64,000 nt of DNA. Source: Mycobacterium botniense (lineage in GTDB: Bacteria; Actinomycetota; Actinomycetes; Mycobacteriales; Mycobacteriaceae). Below the pieces are notes generated by a model that saw nothing but the letters and a program-made list of their open reading frames with translations, did no database searches and was not told the origin of the DNA. The position numbers and the translations under genes are program-made. Below are positions 36,223-44,470 of this stretch, piece after piece (positions within the stretch are counted from its first letter, which is position 1; each line of letters starts with the position of its first letter). The stretch is from contig NZ_BLKW01000004.1 in assembly GCF_010723305.1 (NCBI RefSeq), positions 496,001-560,000 of the forward strand. The letters run 5' to 3'.

Positions 36223-38435
36223 GCTTTCCACCGGGTGAATGGTCCTTTATTCTTGTCGGTGATAAATGGCCGACTGACCCGGCAATGGCTGCTCTTTGTG
36301 ATGGTATAGCTCATTGGGGGGCTCTCGAAGCCAATTATTACGATCGTGAAAACCAACTCCTGCAAGCTATCGCGGCTCCACTGTCCGAGGACGAACAGCA
36401 GGGTAGGACTGCCGATGACATCCGTCAATCCTACCGTCAAGGTGCCGAGCAAGACCGGCAGCTGGCCGAGAAATTCGGCATCTATAAAAACGCGTGTAGC
36501 ACCGCCTACGATAGCATGGAGACCCTTCGGCAGGAACTGGCGAGTTTAGCCGAGGAAGGCAACAAAGAACTCAACGATATTCGAAACTCCAAAGAGCCCG
36601 AGGAAATCAAGGTGACACAAATTGTCGCCACAATAAATCAGTATCGAGCATTGGCCAACCTCGCCGCGGCGAAATACGGCGACAACGTACTCGGCTCAGT
36701 GCAGTCGATCCTGGACTCGCAGGGAAGCGGGCAGTCGGCTCGTGAGTTCGCCCAAGCCCACGGTGCCAATCTCAGCCAGATGTACCGACAGTCCGACGAT
36801 CAAGAGGCCTTGGGGGATCAGGTACGAGGCATGCTAAACAAGCTGCCCGGCTCGACGATGGGCATAACATCAGGCGTCAACTCCACGGCAGAGCCACCTG
36901 CCGCACCGCCAGAAACTCCACCGGCTCCCGCTGGTTCTGGCGCAATGGGTGCTCCTGTCGGGTTCAGGCCAGCAGCACCGCCCGCCCCACCGTCGGCAGC
37001 TCCCGCTGGGTCTGGTTCGATGGGCGCTCCCGCCGGCTTCAGGCCAGCAGGACCCCCTACAGGTTCCGGAACGCTTCCCGCGCCAGCGCCGGGTTCCGCA
37101 CACGCCCCTAGCGCTCCCTCGGTCTCGACCCCGGGGTTGCCTGCCTCCAGTGCGCCGTCGATGCCGGGGGCTGGAGTGCCGTCGCTGCCGGGTGCTCCAA
37201 CACCGCCACTCTCGAGTGCTCCGCTTGCTTCGCCGAGCGGCCCCGCACAAGGTGTGACCCCGGCTGGCCTGATGCAGGGTTTCAACGCTGGGCTGCAGTC
37301 GGCTACACCGCTCTCGGCGGCTGCGGGCGCGGTGCCACCGTCAAGTCCGATAGATGCGCCGGTATCGCAGGTGCCGCCTTCGGCGCCGACGGTGCCGATG
37401 GCAGGTGCGGGAACACCCGCGCACGCGCCGGTGGTTGAAACGCCTGCGCCGGTGGAACATCCGGGGCCGCCGCCCGCACCGCCAGTTACGCCAGCGCCCG
37501 TCGCATCGAGTGCTCCGGCGGCGCCGTCCGCGCCGGTGGGCCCGCTGCCGGCCTACGGCGCCGACCTGCGACCCCCGACCCCCGCAGCCCCGACACCGCC
37601 TGTTCCTCCAGCCGCGCCGCCAACGTCGTCAGCGCCGGGTTCGGTACCGGTGCATCCGGCAGCCGGGCAGACCAGCGTGAGCCAACCCGCAATGGTGCGG
37701 CAACCGGCCGCGGCTACACCCCCGCCGTCGTCGTCGGGCATCGGCACCCAGGCGGTGGCCGCTACCGCCGGGGGAGCGGTTGCCGGTCTGGCGTCAGCCG
37801 ACGTGACGGCGCGGGCGCGTTTGCAGCGTCTGGTCGACTTCGTGGCGCGCCAGGAACCGGAGCTGGCCTGGGCGGCCGGGGATCGACCCGACGGCGCCAC
37901 CGTGTTGGTGACCGACCTGGCCAGCGGCTGGATCCCGCCCCGGATTGATCTGCCGGCCGTGGTCACGCTGCTCGAACCGGGACTCCGCCGCGGTGAGCTG
38001 GAATCGCTGCTGGGTGAGGTCAGCGTGGTCGCACGCTATTCCCCGATCCACCAGGTGCCCGACGAGGATGACGAGCCGGTGCCCACCTCGCCGCGACCGC
38101 GTCGGGCCGCCGAAGTCGAAGATCTGGGCTGGGAACTCAACCGGGCCACCCACTACCGCGACGGGCTGCCCCGGTTGGCCCACACCCTGGCGATCGCCGC
38201 CTTTCGGGGTACCGGGGTGCTCGACAAAGAAGTCGAGTTGCTGCACGAAGAACTCAGCAAGATCCGGGAGAAGGTGCTCGAGTCCTATCCGGGTAATGTC
38301 GATGCCGCACTCGTGGGCAATTGGCAGCTGCTGGCAGCGATCAATGCGCTCGTCGAGGCCGACAAGACCGCCGCGAACTACCACTTGGCCTGGTTTCAGG
38401 CGCTCAGCAAAACACAAGCAGGATCCCGGTCATAA
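36219..38435 (+). CDS. EspK-like Pro/Ala-rich protein
   Basis: A 738-aa protein in three parts: a helical N-terminus (residues 1-220, ending AREFAQAHGANLSQMYRQSD), a long Pro/Ala/Ser/Gly-rich middle (about 225-525) with repeated GSGAMGAPVGFRP-like units, and a folded C-terminus (about 535-738). The C-terminus starts ARARLQRLVDFVARQEPELA and includes a LASGWIPPRIDLP segment. The layout, size and C-terminal character resemble ESX-1 secretion-associated EspK (Rv3879c; DUF5632/DUF5631-type), but no ESX core gene is in the window. GTG 36219 overlaps the previous stop. Role as an ESX substrate chaperone or secreted protein is inferred. Confidence 0.6.
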   Translation: MSFPPGEWSFILVGDKWPTDPAMAALCDGIAHWGALEANYYDRENQLLQAIAAPLSEDEQQGRTADDIRQSYRQGAEQDRQLAEKFGIYKNACSTAYDSMETLRQELASLAEEGNKELNDIRNSKEPEEIKVTQIVATINQYRALANLAAAKYGDNVLGSVQSILDSQGSGQSAREFAQAHGANLSQMYRQSDDQEALGDQVRGMLNKLPGSTMGITSGVNSTAEPPAAPPETPPAPAGSGAMGAPVGFRPAAPPAPPSAAPAGSGSMGAPAGFRPAGPPTGSGTLPAPAPGSAHAPSAPSVSTPGLPASSAPSMPGAGVPSLPGAPTPPLSSAPLASPSGPAQGVTPAGLMQGFNAGLQSATPLSAAAGAVPPSSPIDAPVSQVPPSAPTVPMAGAGTPAHAPVVETPAPVEHPGPPPAPPVTPAPVASSAPAAPSAPVGPLPAYGADLRPPTPAAPTPPVPPAAPPTSSAPGSVPVHPAAGQTSVSQPAMVRQPAAATPPPSSSGIGTQAVAATAGGAVAGLASADVTARARLQRLVDFVARQEPELAWAAGDRPDGATVLVTDLASGWIPPRIDLPAVVTLLEPGLRRGELESLLGEVSVVARYSPIHQVPDEDDEPVPTSPRPRRAAEVEDLGWELNRATHYRDGLPRLAHTLAIAAFRGTGVLDKEVELLHEELSKIREKVLESYPGNVDAALVGNWQLLAAINALVEADKTAANYHLAWFQALSKTQAGSRS

Positions 38436-38651
38436 CCGGTGAGATCGAAGTGATCGGCGAAGCACGCGACAAATCCGCCTCCTCGGCAGCTGCGCACCGA
38501 TTTCCGGGCTGGCCACCGCGTGGCCGCTCCATAGCATCAGGAAAACCGGTCCTATCGCGACGGCAGCGAGAATCCTGTTCCCGCAGATGTTTCGGTGGGA
38601 TGAGCGATCCGAACGGCCCCTTCGAGTTTTCGGCTGGGCCGTTTGCACCAT

Positions 38652-38741
38652 GTCGTTCCCGCGCCGCGCGAGGAGAGGCTTGCAAATGGGGCTCGTAGGT
38701 GACCCGTGTGTGGTCGTTCCCGCGCCACGCGAGGAGCGGCT
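38652..38741. CRISPR. two-copy CRISPR-like direct repeat (29-bp repeats, 32-bp spacer)
   Basis: GTCGTTCCCGCGCC at 38652 and again at 38713 begin two 29-base repeats (38652-38680, 38713-38741) differing at two positions. The intervening 32 bases are unique. The repeats contain an inverted element CGCG-CCA-CGCG, with mismatched outer stem bases. Sizes match type I-E arrays exactly, but only two copies are seen, the positions 61 bases to either side have no copy, and no cas gene is present. It could be a relic of an array or a chance duplication. The rest of 38436-39277 contains nothing I recognise. Confidence 0.35.
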
Positions 38742-39277
38742 GCTGGCAGCTTCGGTTATACGAACAGATTGGCCCGCACTGGCTGCCGGAGGTGACGATG
38801 GTGGTCAGCAGATCACTGGGTGTGACCGTTGAGGCGAGTTCATCCACGATCGCTGAATGGCTCGCGGTGACTTGCGCCAACTGTTTGTCAGGCCGGATGT
38901 GGCGCAGCGTTGGGAGTGTGGTGTAATACAACGCCCCGTCACCGGGGCGCGTGCACATCGACTTTGCCCCTCGCCAGTATCGGCAACTCTGGGCGCGCAA
39001 CGCGGCGAACCTTCTGGAGATCTTGGAGGCCGGCAGCTCCGCCTTCAGGCGTGTGCGATGCGCCACGAACCGATCTTGATCGTCGACGACCACGACCGCG
39101 GCCGCGATCTGCCCGCCTCCGTATCGGGGAGACCGAGATCAAAACGCGCGCACAGTATGGAACCAAAGAAGCATTCCGGTTGCGAGACGAACACTTTGAC
39201 GTACCTGAGCCGAAGACACGATAACGGCAAGGCGATTTCGGAACCCGGTTTCGTCGTCTCGCTGCGTGCGCAAAATG

Positions 39278-40126
39278 CTACGAACGGGCCGACTTGGCCC
39301 GCCCGCGGGCTGTGACCGGATTGGCTGATTTTCGTTGTGGCCGCGAAGCCGGCTTGTGTGCTTGACGTTGCGCCCCGGTTGCGGTGGCCGGCTTACGTTG
39401 CGATGCGGCTGGCTTGTTGTGCTTGGTCCTCTGCTCGATGAGCCGGGCCGCATGGTCGAGAATGCATTCAAGGCCGTATTCGAAATTGGCCTCGTCGGCC
39501 GCCCCGATGTGGTGGCCCTTCGCGGTCATTTGAGCGAGCAGCGGCGCGGAATGGGGATCGATGACCATGGCTTCCTCGAATGTGCGCGCTCCGTTCTCGG
39601 TTGCCCTGTTCTTTTCCTGGAGCCGGTGCAGCACCACCGATCCCCGGACATGAACCGATATCGCCGAATAGGTGTCGAAAGCTTCTTCCGGCGACAACCC
39701 CGCTTCTACCAGGCCGGTGATCGCCTTCTCGATCTCCTGCGCTCCCACCCGGGCGGCTTTCGGGCTGAGCGCGGAACGAATCAGAATCAGGTCACACAGT
39801 ATTGGGTTGCCCAGAAACGTCTTGCGCATCGATCGGGCGTGATTTCGCAGCGTCTCGCGCCAGTTGCTGGCTTCAACGTAGGGCGTGTCGAACACGTACT
39901 TGCGCAAAGCCCGATCCGTCATTGCGTTGAGTAGGTCGTCCTTCTTGCGGAAGTACCAGTAGATGCTGGTGACGCCCACTCCGAGGTGTTTACCGAGCAG
40001 CGGCATGCTCAGGTTGTCTATCGATACCTGCTCGGCGAGCTCGAACGCGCCGCTGATAATGTCGTCGGGATTGATGGACCCGCGTTCGCGTCGCTGACGC
40101 TTGTCGACGGTAGCCTGCCTTGCCAC
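39278..40126 (-). CDS. TetR-family regulator with Lys/Arg-rich C-terminal tail
   Basis: The 282-aa protein has an N-terminal TetR HTH (PDDIISGAFELAEQVSIDNL, GVTSIYWYFRKKDDLLNAM), a ligand domain (residues 80-225) and an unusual 45-residue tail rich in Lys, Arg, Ala, Pro and Gln (KPAASQRKPATATG, then RGRAKSARS). The tail resembles histone-like tails and may bind DNA non-specifically. The GTG at 40126 is preferred because GGAGG lies 8 bases upstream; ATG 40141 is possible. It is divergent from the SDR at 40320. Confidence 0.8.
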   Translation of the reverse strand: MARQATVDKRQRRERGSINPDDIISGAFELAEQVSIDNLSMPLLGKHLGVGVTSIYWYFRKKDDLLNAMTDRALRKYVFDTPYVEASNWRETLRNHARSMRKTFLGNPILCDLILIRSALSPKAARVGAQEIEKAITGLVEAGLSPEEAFDTYSAISVHVRGSVVLHRLQEKNRATENGARTFEEAMVIDPHSAPLLAQMTAKGHHIGAADEANFEYGLECILDHAARLIEQRTKHNKPAASQRKPATATGAQRQAHKPASRPQRKSANPVTARGRAKSARS

Positions 40127-40251
40127 TACGGGCACCTCCATCACGATCAACACCACGCATACAGTCCGCGTTGCGCGGCCAGGAAACCGAATGTACCGGC
40201 AGCTGCCGCCTGAACTGCTGCTACGCAGACGTATCGCCGCCGCGCTTCTGC

Positions 40252-40274
40252 TACTGTAATGCCTATCGTAGGGT
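40252..40274. promoter_or_regulatory. candidate operator with CCTATCG core (copy 1)
   Basis: The divergent region between the TetR and SDR genes contains TACTGTAATGCCTATCGTAG. Its CCTATCG core recurs, inverted, in the palindrome before the hydratase gene (42305-42324). TetR proteins usually bind their own divergent promoter, so this is a candidate site for the TetR at 39278. Only two copies exist in the window, so support is limited. Confidence 0.3.
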
Positions 40275-40319
40275 TTTTGGTAGCTCACGGGCCGGCCGAA
40301 GCGTAACTGGGCGCACACC

Positions 40320-41117
40320 ATGGATCTTGGACTGAGTAACGCCACCGCGGCGGTGGTCGGCGGCGGACGCGGCATGGGGTTAGCCACCGCACGCTGCCTG
40401 GCCGAAGACGGTGCCCGAGTCGCCATTGTCGCCCGCTCCCGGTCCGATGTCGACCGCGCCGCCGACGAGTTGGTCCGCCGCGGCAGCCCGGACGCGATCG
40501 GACTTGTCGCCGATATCTGCGATGGCGCACAGGTCGACAGGGTGTTTGCTGAGCTCCATGAGCGATGGGACGGCGAACTCAACGTGCTGATCAACGCCGT
40601 TGGGCCCGGTGTGGTGGGTAGTTTCGAGGACTTGACCGATGACCAGTGGCGCCGAGCCTTCGACGAAGGTGTGATGGGTATGGTGCGCTGCGTCAGGTCG
40701 GCACTGCCGCTGCTGCGCAAGGCGGCGTGGGCGCGGATCGTCAACTTCTCGGCGCACTCGACGCAGCGGCAAAGTACGGTGCTGCCCGCCTACACCGCCG
40801 CCAAGGCGGCGTTGACCAGCATCTCCAAAAATCTCTCGTTGCTGCTCGCCAAGGACGAGATCCTGGTGAATGTGGTGTCGCCGGGCAGCATCGCATCCGA
40901 GTCGCTGATCGGCTGGGCCAAGTCGGTCGGCGTCGACGGCGAGGACCCCTATCAGCTGATGGGTGCCATCACCAAACACTTCGGGCACCCGGCTCATCTG
41001 CCCCGGGCGGGACTACCAGACGAAATCGGGCCCGTTGTCGCGTTTCTGGCGTCGCGGCGAAACTCATATATGACCGGGGCGAACGTCAACGTCGACGGCG
41101 GTTCGGATTTCACGTGA
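40320..41117 (+). CDS. short-chain dehydrogenase/reductase
   Basis: A 265-aa SDR: the cofactor turn VVGGGRGMGLATARCLAEDG (a Gly-Gly-Gly variant of TGxxxGxG), ARSRSDVDRAADEL (Arg/Ser after strand 2, NADP type), VLINAVGPGVVGS (NAV instead of NAG), NFSAHSTQRQS (Ser) and YTAAKAALTSISK (Tyr/Lys), and a C-terminal NVDGGSDFT. A start at ATG 40320 is assumed. It is divergent from the TetR and is followed after 82 bases by the DapA-like gene. Substrate unknown. Confidence 0.83.
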   Translation: MDLGLSNATAAVVGGGRGMGLATARCLAEDGARVAIVARSRSDVDRAADELVRRGSPDAIGLVADICDGAQVDRVFAELHERWDGELNVLINAVGPGVVGSFEDLTDDQWRRAFDEGVMGMVRCVRSALPLLRKAAWARIVNFSAHSTQRQSTVLPAYTAAKAALTSISKNLSLLLAKDEILVNVVSPGSIASESLIGWAKSVGVDGEDPYQLMGAITKHFGHPAHLPRAGLPDEIGPVVAFLASRRNSYMTGANVNVDGGSDFT

Positions 41118-41199
41118 CCCCGCCTGCGGCGACCCTGCCGGCCGCAACCGCATGGGCAAGCAGACGGACACATGACCCTCAGGGCTTGGGAAGGAGTGG

Positions 41200-42210
41200 A
41201 TGGTGGCGACGGCACGGGAGGCGCGTGAGTGGGCCCGCAACGCGCTGCGGGGAATCGGTGACTCGCTCTATACACCGTTTTGCGGTATGGACGGTGACGA
41301 CATCGATTGGGACGCCTACCGAACGTTGGTGCGCTATTGCGTCGGCGATCTGGGGCACCCGATGTTGTGGTGTACCAGTGGGATTGGGGAGTTCTGGTCA
41401 TTGACGCTCGACGAACGCAAGCGCCTGCTGGAGGTGGCGATCGAGGAAGCACGCGCGGTCAACCCGGGCGTCGTGGTGCAGGCCTGCACGGCAGCCATGT
41501 CGGCCAAGGACTGCCTGGAGTTGACCCTGCACGCCCAGCAGGCCGGTGCTGACATCGCCTACATCCAGACGCCGATGATGGAAACACACGGCGGCGAGGG
41601 TGTGCTGCGGTTTTTCCGGTACATCGCCGACCGTACCGACATTGCTCTGGGAATGTTCAATTCACCGTCTTCCGGCTATGTGTTGACCCCGGAAGAAAGC
41701 GCGCGGATCTACGACGAGGTGCCTGCGGTCTGCGCCACCAAGGAGGGCGCCTTCCGGCCTGCCAGCAGCCGTCTCCTGCATGACATGGCGCCGGGCCTGG
41801 TGATCTGGGAATGTGACACAACGGTGTATCGCGCCGGATGGTTGCGCGCCGGCATAGTCTGTCCGGCACAGCTCGGCACCGCCGGATACCTTTACGAAAC
41901 CCCGCAGCGGCGTTTGCTGACCGAATACTGGGATTTGGTGTTGCGCGACAAACTAGTTGAGGCCATGGACTATGGACGCGATTCGGGTCTGGACCAATTC
42001 GACATCGACCTGGGGTCGTGCTTCACCTGCTATCCCGCTCGGCCCGACTATTTCACGCACTGGGGCGGTGCGTTCAAATACGCCGCGTCGTTACTTGGTC
42101 TGCCGGTGGGTGCCTATCCGCATTCTCGGCCTCCTCAAGCCGAGCTACCCGCTGCGACCAGAGATCGGATCAAACAGGCATATCACCGCCTCGGGCTCAT
42201 CGAGGCCTAG
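41200..42210 (+). CDS. dihydrodipicolinate-synthase-family (DapA/NAL-type) aldolase
   Basis: The 336-aa protein is a class I aldolase barrel of the DapA/N-acetylneuraminate-lyase family. Schiff-base Lys is in VCATKEGAFRPA (near residue 180). The usual GTTGE loop reads SGIGEFWSLT, and the usual YNxP motif reads MFNSPSSGYVL, so the catalytic Tyr is Phe. AAGGAG precedes ATG 41200. Family members cleave or join pyruvate-type units; catabolic members split aldol intermediates of aromatic or steroid pathways. The Tyr-to-Phe change argues against lysine biosynthesis. Confidence 0.78.
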   Translation: MVATAREAREWARNALRGIGDSLYTPFCGMDGDDIDWDAYRTLVRYCVGDLGHPMLWCTSGIGEFWSLTLDERKRLLEVAIEEARAVNPGVVVQACTAAMSAKDCLELTLHAQQAGADIAYIQTPMMETHGGEGVLRFFRYIADRTDIALGMFNSPSSGYVLTPEESARIYDEVPAVCATKEGAFRPASSRLLHDMAPGLVIWECDTTVYRAGWLRAGIVCPAQLGTAGYLYETPQRRLLTEYWDLVLRDKLVEAMDYGRDSGLDQFDIDLGSCFTCYPARPDYFTHWGGAFKYAASLLGLPVGAYPHSRPPQAELPAATRDRIKQAYHRLGLIEA

Positions 42211-42304
42211 CCGGGCCGGGAAGGCCTGGGTAACCATCACGCCGGTGGCGGGTTTAGCCTGCTCTTAGCGGGTTCCGAGAGGCTGCGACGACAGTTGCGG
42301 AATG

Positions 42305-42324
42305 CTGTACCGATAGGTATACAG
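42305..42324. promoter_or_regulatory. palindrome upstream of the enoyl-CoA hydratase operon (copy 2 of CCTATCG core)
   Basis: CTGTACCGATAGGTATACAG is an imperfect 20-base palindrome containing TACC-GATA-GGTA. Its inverted core CCTATCG is shared with 40262-40268. The site overlaps a TATACA-like -10 region and lies 50-70 bases before ATG 42377. It is a candidate TetR operator for the six-gene run that follows. Confidence 0.4.
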
Positions 42325-42376
42325 TATGGAACCGGAGATGCTGGAATCAGCGGCCAGCCACGAGGAGGACCCTCCG

Positions 42377-43222
42377 ATGAGCACCGCCGGCGCGGCTGAG
42401 TCGAACGCAGGTCAAGACGACGCGGTGCTCGTTGAGACCACGGCCAGTGGCGTCGCGGTGCTCACGTTGAATCGACCGGAACGCCTCAACACGTGGGGCG
42501 GCGATGTTGCCGGTGCCTTTTACTCGAGCCTTGAGCGCGCCGACGCAGACCCGGCGGTTCGGGTGATCGTGGTGACCGGTCGCGGCAAGGCATTTTGCGC
42601 CGGTGCTCAGCTGGGCGCCATGGCGGCAGTCGGCGAATCGCTGGACAACATCGAGCAGCGGAATCTGAGCGAACTGGTCGGCGACCGGCAACCCCATTTT
42701 CTGACCACGCTGCGCAAACCGGTGATCGCGGCTATCAACGGGGCGTGTGTGGGTATCGGCCTGACCGTGGCGTTGATGTGTGACGTTCGATTCGCCGCCG
42801 CCGGTGCTAAGTTCGCTGCGTCATTCGCGCGCCGCGGGCTGGTCGCCGAATACGGGGTTTCATGGATACTACCGCGCTTGACGGGCTGGGGTGTTGCGCT
42901 CGATTTGCTGCTGAGCGGCCGCACTTTCCTTGCCGACGAAGCCCTACAGCTGGGACTGATCAAGGAAGTCGTTGCGCCCGAACAACTTTTGCAGCGTACC
43001 CTGGACTACGCGGAAGACATTGCACGCAATTGCTCGCCCGCGTCCCTGGCCGTTATCAAGTGCCAAGCATATGGTGACGCCCGTCGCACCGTGGAGGAAG
43101 CCACTGCGCTCGCCGAGACGCTGCTGCAGCAGTCACTGCAGCGACCTGACGTCATCGAGGGCATCACGAGCTTCCTCGAAAAACGCGCGCCGAATTTCCC
43201 GGAGCTGACGGCGCCGGACTAA
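42377..43222 (+). CDS. enoyl-CoA hydratase/isomerase
   Basis: A 281-aa crotonase-fold protein. VTGRGKAFCAGAQLGAM gives the first oxyanion-hole segment, and AINGACVGIGLTVALMCDVRFAA the second (Gly-Ile-Gly motif). In the active-site region where hydratases often carry two Glu it reads FARRGLVAEYGVSWILPRL, with one Glu. GGAGG lies before ATG 42377; a longer ATG at 42326 is less likely. It opens the operon hydratase-amidohydrolase-FadD-amidohydrolase-FadE-FadE, so hydration of a 2-enoyl-CoA is likely. Confidence 0.88.
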   Translation: MSTAGAAESNAGQDDAVLVETTASGVAVLTLNRPERLNTWGGDVAGAFYSSLERADADPAVRVIVVTGRGKAFCAGAQLGAMAAVGESLDNIEQRNLSELVGDRQPHFLTTLRKPVIAAINGACVGIGLTVALMCDVRFAAAGAKFAASFARRGLVAEYGVSWILPRLTGWGVALDLLLSGRTFLADEALQLGLIKEVVAPEQLLQRTLDYAEDIARNCSPASLAVIKCQAYGDARRTVEEATALAETLLQQSLQRPDVIEGITSFLEKRAPNFPELTAPD

Positions 43223-43260
43223 CGAACCGGCAGCAGCTTGCGGTACCGGAAGGGATGATC

Positions 43261-44466
43261 ATGGCCAATTTGAGCTACAAGGCGATTGACGTCGACAACC
43301 ACTACTACGAGCCGCTCGATGCCTTCACCCGCCATCTGGACAAGAAGTTCAAACGGCGCGGTGTGCAGATGGTCAGCGACGGAAAGCACACTCTGGCGAT
43401 CATCGGAGACCGTGTCAATCGTTTCATCCCCAATCCCACCTTCGATCCGATCATCGTGCCGGGCTGTCTGGACTTACTGTTTCGCGGCGCGGTTCCCGAG
43501 GGTGTGGACCCGGCGTCGCTGATGAAGGTCGAGCGGCTCGAGAAGCATCCCGAATACCAGAATCGGGACGCCCGCATCACGGTGATGGACACCCAGGGTA
43601 TCGAGATGGTCTTGATGTTGCCTACTTTCGCCTGCGGGGTCGAAGAAGCACTCAAACGCGATATCGAGGCCACAATGGCGTCGCTGCACGCGTTCAACCT
43701 GTGGCTCGATGAGGATTGGGGCTTCGACCGGCCCGATCACCGGATTATCGCCGCACCGGTCATCTCGCTGGCCGACCCGGAGAAGGCCCTCGAGGAGGTC
43801 GAGTTCGTATTGGCGCGCGGAGCGAAGCTCGTGTTGGTACGCCCTGCGCCGGTGCCCGGCGTGGTCAAGCCGCGTTCGCTGGGCGATCCCGTCCATGATC
43901 CGATATGGGCTAGGTTGGCAGAAGCCGGGGTTCCGGTGGGTTTCCACTTAAGCGATAGCGGCTATTTACAACTGGCCGCGATGTGGGGCGGTAAATCCAC
44001 GTTCGAGCCGTTCGGGTCCAAGCCCGACCCGTTGGACCAGATTCTCGTCGACGACCGCGCGATTCACGACACCATGGCCTCGATGATCGTGCATGGGGTG
44101 TTCACCCGCCATCCGCGCCTGAAGGTGGTCAGCATTGAGAACGGCTCTTACTTCGTATACCGGTTGATCAAACGGCTAAAGAAGGCGGCCAACAATCATC
44201 CGCACCTATTCCCCGAAGATCCGGTAGAGCAGCTGCGTAACAACGTGTGGATCGCTCCCTATTACGAGGATGACTTGTCGGCTCTGGCTGACGTCATCGG
44301 CGTCGACAAAATTGTGTTCGGATCGGACTGGCCACATGGCGAAGGTCTCGAAGATCCGCTGTCATTCACCGACGAACTAGTTGGATTCAGCGACGAAGAC
44401 ATTCGAAAAATCATGCGCGACAATGCATTGAACTTGTTAGGTGTCAAGGTCGCGTCGGCGGCCTGA
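43261..44466 (+). CDS. amidohydrolase-2 family protein
   Basis: The 401-aa metal-dependent amidohydrolase starts MANLSYKAIDVDNHYYEP, where DxDNH is the first metal motif. GVPVGFHLSDSG and KIVFGSDWPHGEG follow, the last containing the conserved Asp. It belongs to the same broad family as the proteins at 2030 and 46104. The start at 43261 follows GGAAGGG. In mycobacterial catabolic clusters such enzymes are thought to hydrolyse or decarboxylate ring-derived intermediates. The stop lies only 4 bases before the FadD start. Confidence 0.85.
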   Translation: MANLSYKAIDVDNHYYEPLDAFTRHLDKKFKRRGVQMVSDGKHTLAIIGDRVNRFIPNPTFDPIIVPGCLDLLFRGAVPEGVDPASLMKVERLEKHPEYQNRDARITVMDTQGIEMVLMLPTFACGVEEALKRDIEATMASLHAFNLWLDEDWGFDRPDHRIIAAPVISLADPEKALEEVEFVLARGAKLVLVRPAPVPGVVKPRSLGDPVHDPIWARLAEAGVPVGFHLSDSGYLQLAAMWGGKSTFEPFGSKPDPLDQILVDDRAIHDTMASMIVHGVFTRHPRLKVVSIENGSYFVYRLIKRLKKAANNHPHLFPEDPVEQLRNNVWIAPYYEDDLSALADVIGVDKIVFGSDWPHGEGLEDPLSFTDELVGFSDEDIRKIMRDNALNLLGVKVASAA

Positions 44467-44470
44467 GATC

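Noticed and set aside
37080..37720. Pro/Ala repeat region as a PE/PPE or PGRS gene
   Set aside because: The frame lacks PE or PPE N-terminal motifs and GGAGG-type glycine repeats; the layout fits an EspK-like protein better.
38404..39093. 229-codon minus-strand open frame
   Set aside because: It overlaps the end of the EspK-like gene, has no recognisable domain, and its sequence looks like random GC-rich translation.
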